Of a DNA stretch of 64,000 bases, positions 29,139-37,145 are shown piece after piece (the stretch's first letter is position 1; every line of letters starts with the position of its first letter). Below the pieces are notes generated by a model. It searched no databases. It was given only the letters and a program-made list of their open reading frames with translations, and was not told the origin of the DNA. The DNA lies in the NCBI RefSeq assembly GCF_024273195.1, contig NZ_JAMZCU010000005.1:293137-357136 (forward strand). The letters are read 5' to 3'. The translations under genes and the position numbers were made by a program. The stretch is from Devosia ureilytica. Its GTDB lineage: Bacteria > Pseudomonadota > Alphaproteobacteria > Rhizobiales > Devosiaceae.

Positions 29139-30566
29139 ATGGGTAAGGTAACAGGCTTTCTCGAAATCGAGCGCGAAGAGCCCCGCTATGAGCCGGCATC
29201 CGACCGCATCCGCCATTTTGGCGAATTCACCATTCCGCTGACCGAAAGCCGGGTGGTGGATCAGGCGGCGCGTTGCATGGATTGCGGCATTCCGTTCTGC
29301 CATGGCGACACCGGCTGCCCGGTCCATAACCAGATCCCGGACTGGAACGACCTCGTCTATAATGGCGACTGGGAGGAAGCTGCGCGCAACCTTCACTCGA
29401 CCAATAACTTCCCCGAGTTCACCGGCCGCATCTGCCCCGCCCCCTGCGAGGAGGCCTGCACGCTCAACCTCGAAGACGTCCCGGTCGCGATCAAGACCGT
29501 GGAACAGGCCATTGCCGACCGGGCCATCCGTTCAGGCTGGATCAAGCCGCAACTGCCCAAGGCAAAGACCGGCAAGAAGGTCGCCGTCGTCGGCTCCGGC
29601 CCAGCCGGCATGGCCGCTGCCCAGCAGCTCGCCCGCGCCGGACACGATGTGCATCTGTATGAGCGCGAGCCCAAGGCCGGTGGCCTGATGCGCTACGGCA
29701 TTCCTGACTTCAAAATGGAGAAGGAACACATCGACTTCCGCGTCACCCAGATGGAAGCCGAAGGCGTCACCTTCCACTATGGCGTCAATGTCGGCGTCAC
29801 CACGCCCCTCTCCGACCTGCAGCGCGACCACGACGCCGTGTTGCTGAGCGGCGGCGCCGAAAAGCCGCGCGATGTTGATGTCGAGGGCAAGGAATTTGCC
29901 GGCGTGCACTTCGCCATGCCCTTCCTCGTGCAGCAGAACCGCCGTGTCGGCGGCGAGGATGTGTCGGGCGAGTTCCAGCTGTCGGCCGCCGGCAAGCATG
30001 TCGTGGTCGTGGGCGGCGGCGACACCGCCTCGGACTGCGTCGGCACCAGCTTCCGCCAGGGCGCCATTGCCGTCACCCAGCTCGACGTCCGCCCCATGCC
30101 GCCCGAGCTCGAGAACAAGCTGGCCAACTGGCCCAATTGGGCGGTCAAGATGCGCACCTCGTCCAGCCAGGCCGAAGGCGCCATCCGCGAGTTTTCCGCG
30201 GGCACCATGAAGATCATTTCCGATGCCAAGGGCCAGGTCACCGGCGTTGAATGCGCCCGCGTCGACCGCAAGCGCCAGCCCATCCCCGGCACCGAATTCG
30301 TCATCAAGGCCGACCTCGTCCTGCTCGCCATCGGCTTTTCCGGCCCGGTGCAGGAAGGCATGCTGAACGAGCTGGGGGCCGATCTCGACAAGCGCGGCAA
30401 CCTGTTCGCCGACACCATGAGCTATAAAACCTCGGTGCCCGGCGTCTATGCCGCCGGCGACATGCGCCGCGGCCAGTCGCTCGTCGTCTGGGCCATCCGT
30501 GAAGGCCGCCAGGCAGCCCGCTCGATCGACTTCGATCTGATGGGCAAGACGGACCTGCCGCGGTAA
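29139..30566 (+). CDS. gltD: Glutamate synthase (NADPH), small subunit
   Basis: The 475-residue beta subunit passes electrons from NADPH through FAD and 4Fe-4S clusters to GltB. The N-terminal iron-sulfur cysteines are in [18 protein letters not shown] and [12 protein letters not shown], the FAD-binding Rossmann motif is [19 protein letters not shown], the NADPH-binding motif is [12 protein letters not shown], and a C-terminal [19 protein letters not shown] closes the FAD site. The Shine-Dalgarno is AAGGGAGAAAAGC. Gene order and spacing with gltB confirm the assignment. Confidence 0.98.
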   Translation: MGKVTGFLEIEREEPRYEPASDRIRHFGEFTIPLTESRVVDQAARCMDCGIPFCHGDTGCPVHNQIPDWNDLVYNGDWEEAARNLHSTNNFPEFTGRICPAPCEEACTLNLEDVPVAIKTVEQAIADRAIRSGWIKPQLPKAKTGKKVAVVGSGPAGMAAAQQLARAGHDVHLYEREPKAGGLMRYGIPDFKMEKEHIDFRVTQMEAEGVTFHYGVNVGVTTPLSDLQRDHDAVLLSGGAEKPRDVDVEGKEFAGVHFAMPFLVQQNRRVGGEDVSGEFQLSAAGKHVVVVGGGDTASDCVGTSFRQGAIAVTQLDVRPMPPELENKLANWPNWAVKMRTSSSQAEGAIREFSAGTMKIISDAKGQVTGVECARVDRKRQPIPGTEFVIKADLVLLAIGFSGPVQEGMLNELGADLDKRGNLFADTMSYKTSVPGVYAAGDMRRGQSLVVWAIREGRQAARSIDFDLMGKTDLPR

Positions 30567-30588
30567 TTTCGGGGCGCTTCGGCTCCTT

Positions 30589-30706
30589 CCTCCCTCCCCC
30601 TTGAGGGGCAGGAGCAGATCACATTGCCGGCAAGATTTCGTCTCGGCCACCGAACAAGCTCCTCCCCCTATCAGGGGGAGGCTGGGTGGGGGTATGGTCG
30701 CGCCAA
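30589..30706. repeat. Mosaic intergenic repeat, short variant
   Basis: Holds CCTCCCTCCCCCTTGAGGGG at the left and CTCCTCCCCCTATCAGGGGGAGGCTGGGTGGGGGTA at the right in pieces (palindromic CTCCCCCTATCAGGGGGAG). It resembles the repeat at 31268-31385. It lies between gltD and the phosphoribosyltransferase gene. Confidence 0.65.
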
Positions 30707-30727
30707 CCCGATTCCGCGGAGCCTTCA

Positions 30728-31267
30728 ATGCCCCAAGCCCCCTATGTCGTCGACAAGCTGATTTCTTCCAAGGCCATCGCCGCCCGCGTCGAAGCCCTGG
30801 CCCATGAAATCACCGACGCCTTCAAGGATACCGACAAGCTCGTCGTTGTCGGTCTCCTGCGCGGCTCCTTCATCTTCATTGCTGACCTCGTGCGCGAGAT
30901 CGACCTGCCCGTGGAGGTCGATTTCCTCGAGGCCTCGTCCTATGGCGACGGCATGGAATCGAGCCGCGAAGTGCGCATATTGAAGGATCTGCGGGGCGAA
31001 ATTCATGGCCGCGACGTGCTGGTGGTCGAAGACATCATCGACACCGGCCACACGCTCAAGCACGTGCTCGAAATCCTCGAGACCCGCCATCCGCGCCGTA
31101 TGGAAGTCTGCGCCCTGCTCAATAAACCCAGCCGCCGCGAGACCGACGTTCCCGCCCGCTGGATCGGCTTCGACATTCCCGACGAATTCGTCGTCGGCTA
31201 CGGCATCGACTACGCCCAGCGGAACAGGAATTTGCCCCATATCGGCAAGGTGCGGTTTACCGAGTAA
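30728..31267 (+). CDS. hpt: Hypoxanthine phosphoribosyltransferase
   Basis: A 179-residue type I phosphoribosyltransferase of purine salvage (hypoxanthine or guanine plus PRPP to IMP or GMP). The PRPP-binding loop is [32 protein letters not shown] is the PPi loop region, and the C-terminal base-binding part is [19 protein letters not shown]. The ATG at 30728 has GGAG at the proper distance; an upstream in-frame ATG at 30686 falls inside the repeat and is rejected. Confidence 0.94.
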   Translation: MPQAPYVVDKLISSKAIAARVEALAHEITDAFKDTDKLVVVGLLRGSFIFIADLVREIDLPVEVDFLEASSYGDGMESSREVRILKDLRGEIHGRDVLVVEDIIDTGHTLKHVLEILETRHPRRMEVCALLNKPSRRETDVPARWIGFDIPDEFVVGYGIDYAQRNRNLPHIGKVRFTE

Positions 31268-31385
31268 CCCCCACCCGGCCTCCCCCTGAAGAAGGGGGAG
31301 GAGAAGAACGGCAGTTGCTCGGGCATTTCAGCAAACACGATACGTCCCTCCCCCTATCAGGGGGAGGTTAGGTGGGGGTATCCCC
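31268..31385. repeat. Mosaic intergenic repeat, short variant
   Basis: Contains GGCCTCCCCCTGAAGAAGGG and CTCCCCCTATCAGGGGGAGG followed by TTAGGTGGGGGTATCCC. It closely resembles the copy at 30589-30706. It fills the gap between the convergent hpt and dehydratase genes and can form strong hairpins on both strands, so it may end both transcripts. Confidence 0.65.
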
Positions 31386-32936
31386 TCACATCACCGCCCC
31401 GACCTGCCAGGGCACGAATTCATTGTCGCCATAACCCAAGGCTTCCGACTTGGTCTGCTCGCCCGACGCCACCTTGAGCATCAGGTCGAAAATCTCCTGC
31501 CCCTTGGCTTCAATGCTGACGCCCTCGACGATATCGCCGCAATTGATGTCCATGTCCTCGCTCATGCGCGCATACATGTCCGAATTGGTCGCCAGCTTCA
31601 TTGAGGGCACGGGCTTGCAGCCATAGGCCGAACCGCGCCCAGTGGTGAAGGCCAGGATATTGGCGCCGCCAGCCACCTGCCCCGTCGCCGAAACCGGATC
31701 GAAGCCGGGCGTGTCCATGAACACAAAGCCTTTCTCGGTGACCTTTTCGGCATATTCGTAAACCGCGGTGAGCGGCGTCGAGCCGCCCTTGGCGGTGGCG
31801 CCGAGGGACTTTTCGAGAATGGTGGTGAGCCCCCCGAGCTTGTTGCCCGGCGAGGGATTGTTGTTCATCTCCCCGCCGTTGCGGCTGGTGTAATCTTCCC
31901 ACCACTTGATCCGCTCGATCAGCTTCTCACCCACCGCGCGGTTCACCGCGCGGCGCGTCAGCATGTGCTCTGCGCCATAGACTTCAGGGGTTTCCGAAAG
32001 GATCGCCGTACCGCCATGCTTGACCAGCGTATCCGCCGCGACGCCCAGCGCCGGATTGGCGGTAATGCCCGAATAGCCGTCCGAACCGCCGCATTGCAGC
32101 GCCAGCGTCAGATGGCTGGCGTCCACGGTTTCGCGCCGGGCCTTGGCGGCCACCGGCAGCATTTCCTTGATCCGCTCCACGCCCCAGTCGATCATCTTGC
32201 GCGTGCCACCGATCTCCTGGATCGTCATGGTCTGGAAGGTGTCGGTTTCCTTGAGGTTATAGGCTTCCTTCATGCGGTCGATCTGGAAAGCCTCGCAGCC
32301 AAGACCCACCAGCAGAGCCGCACCCAGATTGGGGTTGGACGTATAGCCCCACTGCGTGCGCCGGAGGATTTGATAGCCTTCCCCATGCGTATCCATGGCG
32401 CAGCCAGTGCCGTGCACAAAGGGCACGATGCCATCGATCTCGGGGTAGTCGTCGAGCAGGCCCGACGTGTTGATCGCCTCGGCCATGAACTTGGCCACCG
32501 TCGCCGAGCAGTTCACCGATGTCAGGATGCCCACATAGTTGCGCGTGCCCACATCGCCGTTTGCCCGCTTGTACCCCTCGAAGGTCGCGCGCTGGTTTGC
32601 CGCCAGCATCTCGACCGGCACCGCGCCTTCGGCAAAGGCATAGTCATGGATCAGCGAGCCATCCTTGCCGCCCATGCCGCAATTGTGCTCATGCACCCAG
32701 TCGCCGGGGGCAATGCCGTCCTTGGCAAAGCCGATGATCTGCCCGAATTTCATGACCGCCTCACCGGCGGCAATCGCGCGGGTCGCAAACTTGTGGCCGC
32801 GCGGCACCCGCCGGACAATCGCAACACCCTGCGCGGTTTCGGTGCCAATCTCGAGGTTGGCCAGAGCCACCGCAATATTGTCGGCGGCATGGAGCACAAG
32901 CGTCTTGCCTTGCGGGCGCGTCATGGTTTCGGTCAT
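31386..32936 (-). CDS. UxaA-family sugar acid dehydratase (altronate dehydratase-like)
   Basis: A 516-residue iron-dependent dehydratase. The N-terminal SAF domain (LVLHAADNIAVALANLEIGT, RGHKFATRAIAAGEAV) is followed by the large domain with GLGCEAFQ, LQCGGSDGYSGITANPALG, NPSPGNKLGGLTTILEKSLG and FTTGRGSAYGCKPVPSMKLA. The family includes altronate and galactarate dehydratases. Here it is divergent from a GntR gene followed by fucU and an FAH hydrolase, so L-fuconate is a plausible substrate; I recall UxaA-type genes in the Campylobacter fucose locus as precedent. No uronate genes are nearby. The start at 32936 lacks a strong Shine-Dalgarno. Confidence 0.87.
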   Translation of the reverse strand: MTETMTRPQGKTLVLHAADNIAVALANLEIGTETAQGVAIVRRVPRGHKFATRAIAAGEAVMKFGQIIGFAKDGIAPGDWVHEHNCGMGGKDGSLIHDYAFAEGAVPVEMLAANQRATFEGYKRANGDVGTRNYVGILTSVNCSATVAKFMAEAINTSGLLDDYPEIDGIVPFVHGTGCAMDTHGEGYQILRRTQWGYTSNPNLGAALLVGLGCEAFQIDRMKEAYNLKETDTFQTMTIQEIGGTRKMIDWGVERIKEMLPVAAKARRETVDASHLTLALQCGGSDGYSGITANPALGVAADTLVKHGGTAILSETPEVYGAEHMLTRRAVNRAVGEKLIERIKWWEDYTSRNGGEMNNNPSPGNKLGGLTTILEKSLGATAKGGSTPLTAVYEYAEKVTEKGFVFMDTPGFDPVSATGQVAGGANILAFTTGRGSAYGCKPVPSMKLATNSDMYARMSEDMDINCGDIVEGVSIEAKGQEIFDLMLKVASGEQTKSEALGYGDNEFVPWQVGAVM

Positions 32937-33046
32937 CTGCGGGGGGCCTTTGCAGTCGATTTTGGGGCGCTTTACCTTGATGCCGAATACCGCCAGATTG
33001 CACCCGCATTGGAGAGAACCGGCATTGTCATTCAGCACCGCACTAA

Positions 33047-33058
33047 CTAACATGTTAG
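33047..33058. promoter_or_regulatory. Operator CTAACATGTTAG (site 1)
   Basis: A perfect 12-base palindrome ending one base before the ATG of the GntR gene and about 110 bases before the dehydratase start. Related sites occur at 34305-34316 (one mismatch) and 52730-52741 (identical). Autorepression by the adjacent GntR protein is the simplest reading. Confidence 0.72.
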
Positions 33059-33059
33059 C

Positions 33060-33809
33060 ATGAAAACGGAAGCCAGTCCCTACCAATTTCTGGGTGACGC
33101 CGGCGATTTCTCGCGCGGGACGGTGACGCTCGACGTTACCAATGCGCTGCGCCAGGCCATTGTCACCCTGGCCCTGCCCCCGGGTTTCACGCTCGACAAA
33201 TCGGCAATCTGCACGCAATTGGGGGTGTCGCGCTTCCCGGTCAGCGAAGCCCTGGCGCGCCTGGCCGATGAAGGTCTGGTCGATATTGCCCCCCAGCGCG
33301 GCTCCACCGTCTCCCTGGTCAAAATTGCCGATGTCCGCGAATATATGCTGATCCGCAAAGGCCTCGAAAGCGAGGCCTTGCGCGTTCTCATCGGCAAGCA
33401 CGACCAGGAGGTCATCGAAGCGCTGCACGCCAATATGGCGGCCCAGCGCGAGGCCGCCTCGCGCGACGATGCCGAAACGTTTCATCAGATCGATGTCGAT
33501 TTCCACGACATCATCTTCCGCGCCATGCGGCTGACCAAGGTCAAGTCGATCATCGACAAGGCCCGGGCCAATCTTGATCGCGCCCGCCGCCTGATCATCA
33601 CCCCGCGCCGCCTCAACCACACCATTGCCGAGCATCAGGCGATCTTTGACGGCATCCTCGCCGCCAACGCGCCCCAGGCCATTGCCGCCATTCGCGCCCA
33701 CATCGACGCGGTGATGATCGAGTTGTTCGCCTTCGCCCAGGAGCGCCCCACCCTGTTCGCCGATGGCGCCGAATTCACCGCCCAAGACAACGATTTCCCC
33801 TACGGCTGA
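33060..33809 (+). CDS. GntR-family transcriptional regulator (FCD subfamily), probable fucose-pathway regulator
   Basis: A 249-residue regulator. The winged helix reads ALRQAIVTLALPPGFTLDKS and LGVSRFPVSEALARL; the FCD domain includes FHQIDVDFHDIIFRAM and NHTIAEHQAIFDGIL with metal-coordinating His residues. It is divergent from the dehydratase and followed by fucU and the FAH gene. No Shine-Dalgarno precedes the ATG at 33060, and the operator sits right at the start. The mRNA may therefore be leaderless, or translation may begin at a GTG at 33120. The likely effector is a fucose-pathway intermediate (inference). Confidence 0.88.
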   Translation: MKTEASPYQFLGDAGDFSRGTVTLDVTNALRQAIVTLALPPGFTLDKSAICTQLGVSRFPVSEALARLADEGLVDIAPQRGSTVSLVKIADVREYMLIRKGLESEALRVLIGKHDQEVIEALHANMAAQREAASRDDAETFHQIDVDFHDIIFRAMRLTKVKSIIDKARANLDRARRLIITPRRLNHTIAEHQAIFDGILAANAPQAIAAIRAHIDAVMIELFAFAQERPTLFADGAEFTAQDNDFPYG

Positions 33810-33829
33810 TCTGCCAGAGACCTTGTAGA

Positions 33830-34264
33830 ATGCTCAAGAATATCCCCGCCTTGCTCGGCCCCGATCTGCTCTCGACCTTGCGCGCCATGGGCCATGGCGA
33901 CGAGATCGTCATTGCCGATGCCAATTTTCCGGCCGAATATCTCGGCCCCGAGGTCATTCGTGCCGACGGCATCTCCGCCACCGACATGCTCGACGCAATA
34001 CTGACGGTGCTGCCGCTCGATGACTTTGTCGAGGAGGCCGCCATTGGCATGGCCGTGGTGGGTGACCCCAACGCCGTTCCCCCCATTTTCGGGGAATTTG
34101 AAGCCATTCTGGCGCGGCATGAACCAGGTCGCCGCTTCTCCACCGTGGAGCGCTTCGCCTTTTACGCGCGCGCCAAATCAGCCGCCGCCGTCATCCAGAC
34201 CGGCGAGGCGCGACTTTATGGCAATATCATCCTCAAGAAGGGCGTCATCCGTCCCAAAGGCTGA
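33830..34264 (+). CDS. fucU: L-fucose mutarotase (RbsD/FucU family)
   Basis: A 144-residue RbsD/FucU fold protein. MLKNIPALLGPDLLSTLRAM, GHGDEIVIADANFPA and the C-terminal YGNIILKKGVI are typical of FucU, which interconverts alpha and beta L-fucose so that the right anomer is used. Length is standard. It starts 20 bases after the GntR gene and precedes the FAH-family gene on the same strand, the strongest clue that this locus handles L-fucose or a related 6-deoxy or pentose sugar. Confidence 0.9.
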   Translation: MLKNIPALLGPDLLSTLRAMGHGDEIVIADANFPAEYLGPEVIRADGISATDMLDAILTVLPLDDFVEEAAIGMAVVGDPNAVPPIFGEFEAILARHEPGRRFSTVERFAFYARAKSAAAVIQTGEARLYGNIILKKGVIRPKG

Positions 34265-34304
34265 CCCCGACCGAACGGATCGCCCGCCAACTGCCCTCGA
34301 CAGA

Positions 34305-34316
34305 CTAACATGTCAG
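34305..34316. promoter_or_regulatory. Operator CTAACATGTCAG (site 2)
   Basis: Matches the palindrome of site 1 at 11 of 12 positions. It lies 38 bases upstream of the FAH-family gene, so that gene has its own regulated promoter in addition to any read-through from fucU. Confidence 0.65.
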
Positions 34317-34354
34317 CGTTTATGACGCGCTCATACCCTCAGAAGGACCCCGCC

Positions 34355-35206
34355 ATGAAACTGCTTCGCGTCGGCGCCAAGGGCGCTGAAAAGCCCGCCA
34401 TCATCGCCGCAGACGGCTCCATCCGCGATCTTTCGGGCGTGGTCATGGATATTGGCGGCGACACCCTCACTCCTGAGGGGCTGGCGAAAATCCGCGGCAC
34501 CGACATCGATATGCTGCCCAGGCTGGACGCCGGTCAGCGCATCGGCCCCTGCGTGGCCAATGTCGGCAAGTTCATCTGCATCGGCCTCAACTATGCCGAC
34601 CACGCCGCCGAAACCGGCGCGAAAATCCCCGAAGAGCCGATCATCTTCATGAAGGCCACCAGCGCCATCATCGGCCCCAATGACGATGTCATCATACCAA
34701 AAAACGCTATCAAGCCCGATTGGGAAGTCGAGCTGGCTGTGATCATCGGCAAGGAAGCCCGCTATGTCGATGAAGCCGACGCCATGGATTATGTGGCCGG
34801 CTATTGCGTCTGCAACGACGTCTCCGAACGCCATTTCCAGACCGAGCGCGGCGGCACCTGGGACAAGGGCAAGGGCGCCGATACCTTTGGCCCCATCGGC
34901 CCGTGGCTGGTGACCAAGGACGAAGTCGCCGATCCGCAGAACCTTTCCATGTGGCTCGAAGTCGATGGGCACCGCTACCAGAACGGCTCCACCAGGACCA
35001 TGATCTTCGGCGTCGCCAATGTCGTCTCCTATGTCAGCCAGTTCATGAGCCTGCAGCCGGGCGACATCATCACCACTGGCACCCCGCCGGGCGTTGGCAT
35101 GGGAATCAAGCCCGAACCCGTCTGGCTCAAGCCGGGCAATGTCATGCGTCTGGGCATTGAGGGCCTGGGCGAGCAGACCCAGAATGTGAAGGCTTACAGC
35201 GCCTGA
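34355..35206 (+). CDS. Fumarylacetoacetate hydrolase-family protein, probable 2,4-diketo-3-deoxy-L-fuconate hydrolase
   Basis: A 283-residue FAH-fold enzyme. Metal-binding and catalytic segments are FICIGLNYADHAAETG, the Glu pair and Asp in KPDWEVELAVIIGKEA, CNDVSERHFQTERGGTWDKG, and the end TTGTPPGVGMGI. Close family members include 2,4-diketo-3-deoxy-L-fuconate hydrolase, which yields pyruvate and L-lactate, and ureidoglycolate lyase. Linkage to fucU and a shared operator with an L-lactate dehydrogenase-type gene favour the former. AAGGA lies 8 bases before ATG 34355. Confidence 0.88.
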   Translation: MKLLRVGAKGAEKPAIIAADGSIRDLSGVVMDIGGDTLTPEGLAKIRGTDIDMLPRLDAGQRIGPCVANVGKFICIGLNYADHAAETGAKIPEEPIIFMKATSAIIGPNDDVIIPKNAIKPDWEVELAVIIGKEARYVDEADAMDYVAGYCVCNDVSERHFQTERGGTWDKGKGADTFGPIGPWLVTKDEVADPQNLSMWLEVDGHRYQNGSTRTMIFGVANVVSYVSQFMSLQPGDIITTGTPPGVGMGIKPEPVWLKPGNVMRLGIEGLGEQTQNVKAYSA

Positions 35207-35209
35207 TAC

Positions 35210-35246
35210 CCCTCTTCTTCCTCTCTCCCTTTGGGGAGAGAGGAAG
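35210..35246. repeat. Short hairpin after the FAH-family gene
   Basis: CTCTCTCCC-TTTGG-GGAGAGAG (35221-35242) is a near-perfect hairpin in the 43-base gap between convergent genes. It is either a small relict of the mosaic repeat or a terminator without a T tract. Confidence 0.45.
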
Positions 35247-35249
35247 CCA

Positions 35250-36416
35250 TCACTTCAAAGAAAACCCTTTTGAGCTGACCGCGAAATAACGGCCGATCAC
35301 CCCGGCAAATGGCGGCCAGTTCATCACCTTTACCGTCACATCCCGCAGCCAGGCGTGGCGTGCGCTGGCTGGAACGAACCAGTCGGCCATGCGTCGACCT
35401 GCGGCCTGCTTGTCCGTGACCAATGGGCGCAATTGGGCCTCAAAGTGCTCCAGGGCAAGGTCCACATCATCGGTTCCTGTCAGAACCTGTCCCAGCGCCC
35501 GCCCGCCGGCAATGGCCAGCGATGCGCCCTGTCCGGCCACGAGCGAGACCGCGTGGGCCGCGTCGCCGATCAGGACGACTCTGTCCTGATGCCAGCGCGG
35601 CATGACGATCTGGGCCACCACATCGTAATAAATCTCCTGAGGGTCAGGCATGGCCGCCAGCACCTCGGGCACCACCCAACCGAGATCACCAAACCGCGCC
35701 GCCAGGATCGGCCCGGGATCGCGTGGGCGATCCAGCCCATCGGCGCGCAGCACGAAAAAGGCCATGATCCGGTTTGGCTCTACCTCAAATAGCCCCATCA
35801 GCCGTTGCTTGATCGCAATCATCTTGAAGTCGCCCGCAAGCGCCGTCGCGACGACGGGACTGTCGAAGAAATAGGCAGCCGTGTGATGGCCGAGCGGTCG
35901 GATGAACTGGCTTTCATCACCGAACACCATCTGCCGCATGGCCGAATGAATACCCTCGGCACCCACCAGCAGGTCCGCCTCCAGTGTCTCGCCACTGTCC
36001 AGCGTAACAGTCACACCGTCGCTGCGATTGTTAAGGCTGGCTATCTCGCACGAATAGCGCAAGCCGACCCGGTCCGGCAGCGCCGAATGCAATACCCGCT
36101 CGATATCGCCGCGCAGGATTGGAAAGAGCTTGTCTCCCGTCGCTCTTCGGATCTGCTCATAGTCCATGGACGACCCGGCGCGCCCACTTTCATTGACAAA
36201 ATCGATCTTCCCCACCCTACGGGCGCGCGCCGCCAGCGCATCGATCACGCCCAGGTCCGCCGCGGCGTCAAAGCCGGGGCCGTAAAAGTCCAGCATATAG
36301 CCCCCGGCCCTGAGGCCCGGCGCCCGTTCAAGCACCGTCACCGCCCAACCGGCCCGGTCAAGCGCCAAAGCGGCCGACAGCCCGGCAATACCCGCCCCCG
36401 AAATGATCGCCCTCAT
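35250..36416 (-). CDS. FAD-dependent monooxygenase
   Basis: A 388-residue class A flavoprotein monooxygenase. The FAD-binding Rossmann motif is IISGAGIAGLSAALALDRAG, the middle DG motif is LEADLLVGAEGIHSAMR, and the GD motif is VVLIGDAAHAVSLVAGQGAS. It resembles the tetracycline- and aromatic-hydroxylating (PHBH/TetX-like) group. The ATG at 36416 overlaps the TGA of the tetR gene by 3 bases, so they form an operon. The substrate is unknown; the local TetR suggests induction by an aromatic or xenobiotic. Confidence 0.9.
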   Translation of the reverse strand: MRAIISGAGIAGLSAALALDRAGWAVTVLERAPGLRAGGYMLDFYGPGFDAAADLGVIDALAARARRVGKIDFVNESGRAGSSMDYEQIRRATGDKLFPILRGDIERVLHSALPDRVGLRYSCEIASLNNRSDGVTVTLDSGETLEADLLVGAEGIHSAMRQMVFGDESQFIRPLGHHTAAYFFDSPVVATALAGDFKMIAIKQRLMGLFEVEPNRIMAFFVLRADGLDRPRDPGPILAARFGDLGWVVPEVLAAMPDPQEIYYDVVAQIVMPRWHQDRVVLIGDAAHAVSLVAGQGASLAIAGGRALGQVLTGTDDVDLALEHFEAQLRPLVTDKQAAGRRMADWFVPASARHAWLRDVTVKVMNWPPFAGVIGRYFAVSSKGFSLK

Positions 36417-36988
36417 GTCGCAACCTCCCCGGCACAGACCATCTCGACAAATCCGCTCCATGCCGCGGCCTGGGACGCAGCCTGATCGGGAAAGAGGTGT
36501 CGATGCAAAGCCAGCCCATCACCGGTCATCAGGATCAGTGCCGCCAGCGCTGCCCGCTCCTCGGGGGCAAAGCGCCGAGGGGCCAACAGGTCCAGTGACG
36601 CCTCGAATTGCCTGCGGGCCGCCGCGGCAATTTCGGCCAGCCGTGCGTTCAGTTGCGCGTCCGTCCGTGCCTTGGCGACAAAACCGAAATAGGCCGCTGC
36701 CAGGTCTGGCTCGGTATCCATGCTCGCTGTCGTTTCCCGCCCCAAGGCTTGCAGCCAGCTGCGCAGGTCCATGCCCGATTGTGGCTGCATGCTGGGCATG
36801 CCCATCACAAACAGCTCGAAGGCTTCGAGCACAATCTCGTCCAGCCGGGGAAAATGGTGGAACACATTGGCCTTGCTGACCCCGGCACGGGCCGCCAGCG
36901 CCCCTGCTGTCAACGCTTCGCTCCCGCCCTCGGCCAGCAACTGAATTGCCGCCGCCACGAGATCCTGCCTTTTGCTTGGCTTGGTCAT
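36413..36988 (-). CDS. TetR-family transcriptional regulator
   Basis: A 191-residue regulator. The N-terminal helix-turn-helix is QDLVAAAIQLLAEGGSEALT and ARAGVSKANVFHHFPRLDEI; the C-terminal ligand domain is helical. The ATG at 36988 has AAGGA 9 bases upstream, better than a TTG two codons before. It is the first gene of a two-gene operon with the monooxygenase. A palindrome typical of TetR operators lies 34 bases upstream, so autorepression is expected. Confidence 0.92.
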   Translation of the reverse strand: MTKPSKRQDLVAAAIQLLAEGGSEALTAGALAARAGVSKANVFHHFPRLDEIVLEAFELFVMGMPSMQPQSGMDLRSWLQALGRETTASMDTEPDLAAAYFGFVAKARTDAQLNARLAEIAAAARRQFEASLDLLAPRRFAPEERAALAALILMTGDGLALHRHLFPDQAASQAAAWSGFVEMVCAGEVAT

Positions 36989-37021
36989 GTTCAATGTCCT
37001 TTCGCACCACCCAATATACTA

Positions 37022-37035
37022 ACCGATCGGTCGGT
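37022..37035. promoter_or_regulatory. TetR-type operator
   Basis: ACCGATCGGT is a perfect palindrome, followed by CGGT, giving the common TetR-family pattern ACCGAYCGGTCGGT. It lies upstream of the tetR-monooxygenase operon and 111 bases upstream of nadB. Confidence 0.65.
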
Positions 37036-37145
37036 CAGCAAGGACGAAAGGAGGTTTTTTTGCCCTTGCGCAAGCTGAGCGCACCTGTTGGCTTGTCCTG
37101 CGCGGGTGGGAACGCTATGGCGCTCATGGGTATGGGAGGACGCAC

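Noticed and set aside
36416..36461. Fifteen-residue N-terminal extension of the monooxygenase
   Set aside because: The FAD-binding strand begins at the ATG 36416, which overlaps the tetR stop as expected for coupled genes.
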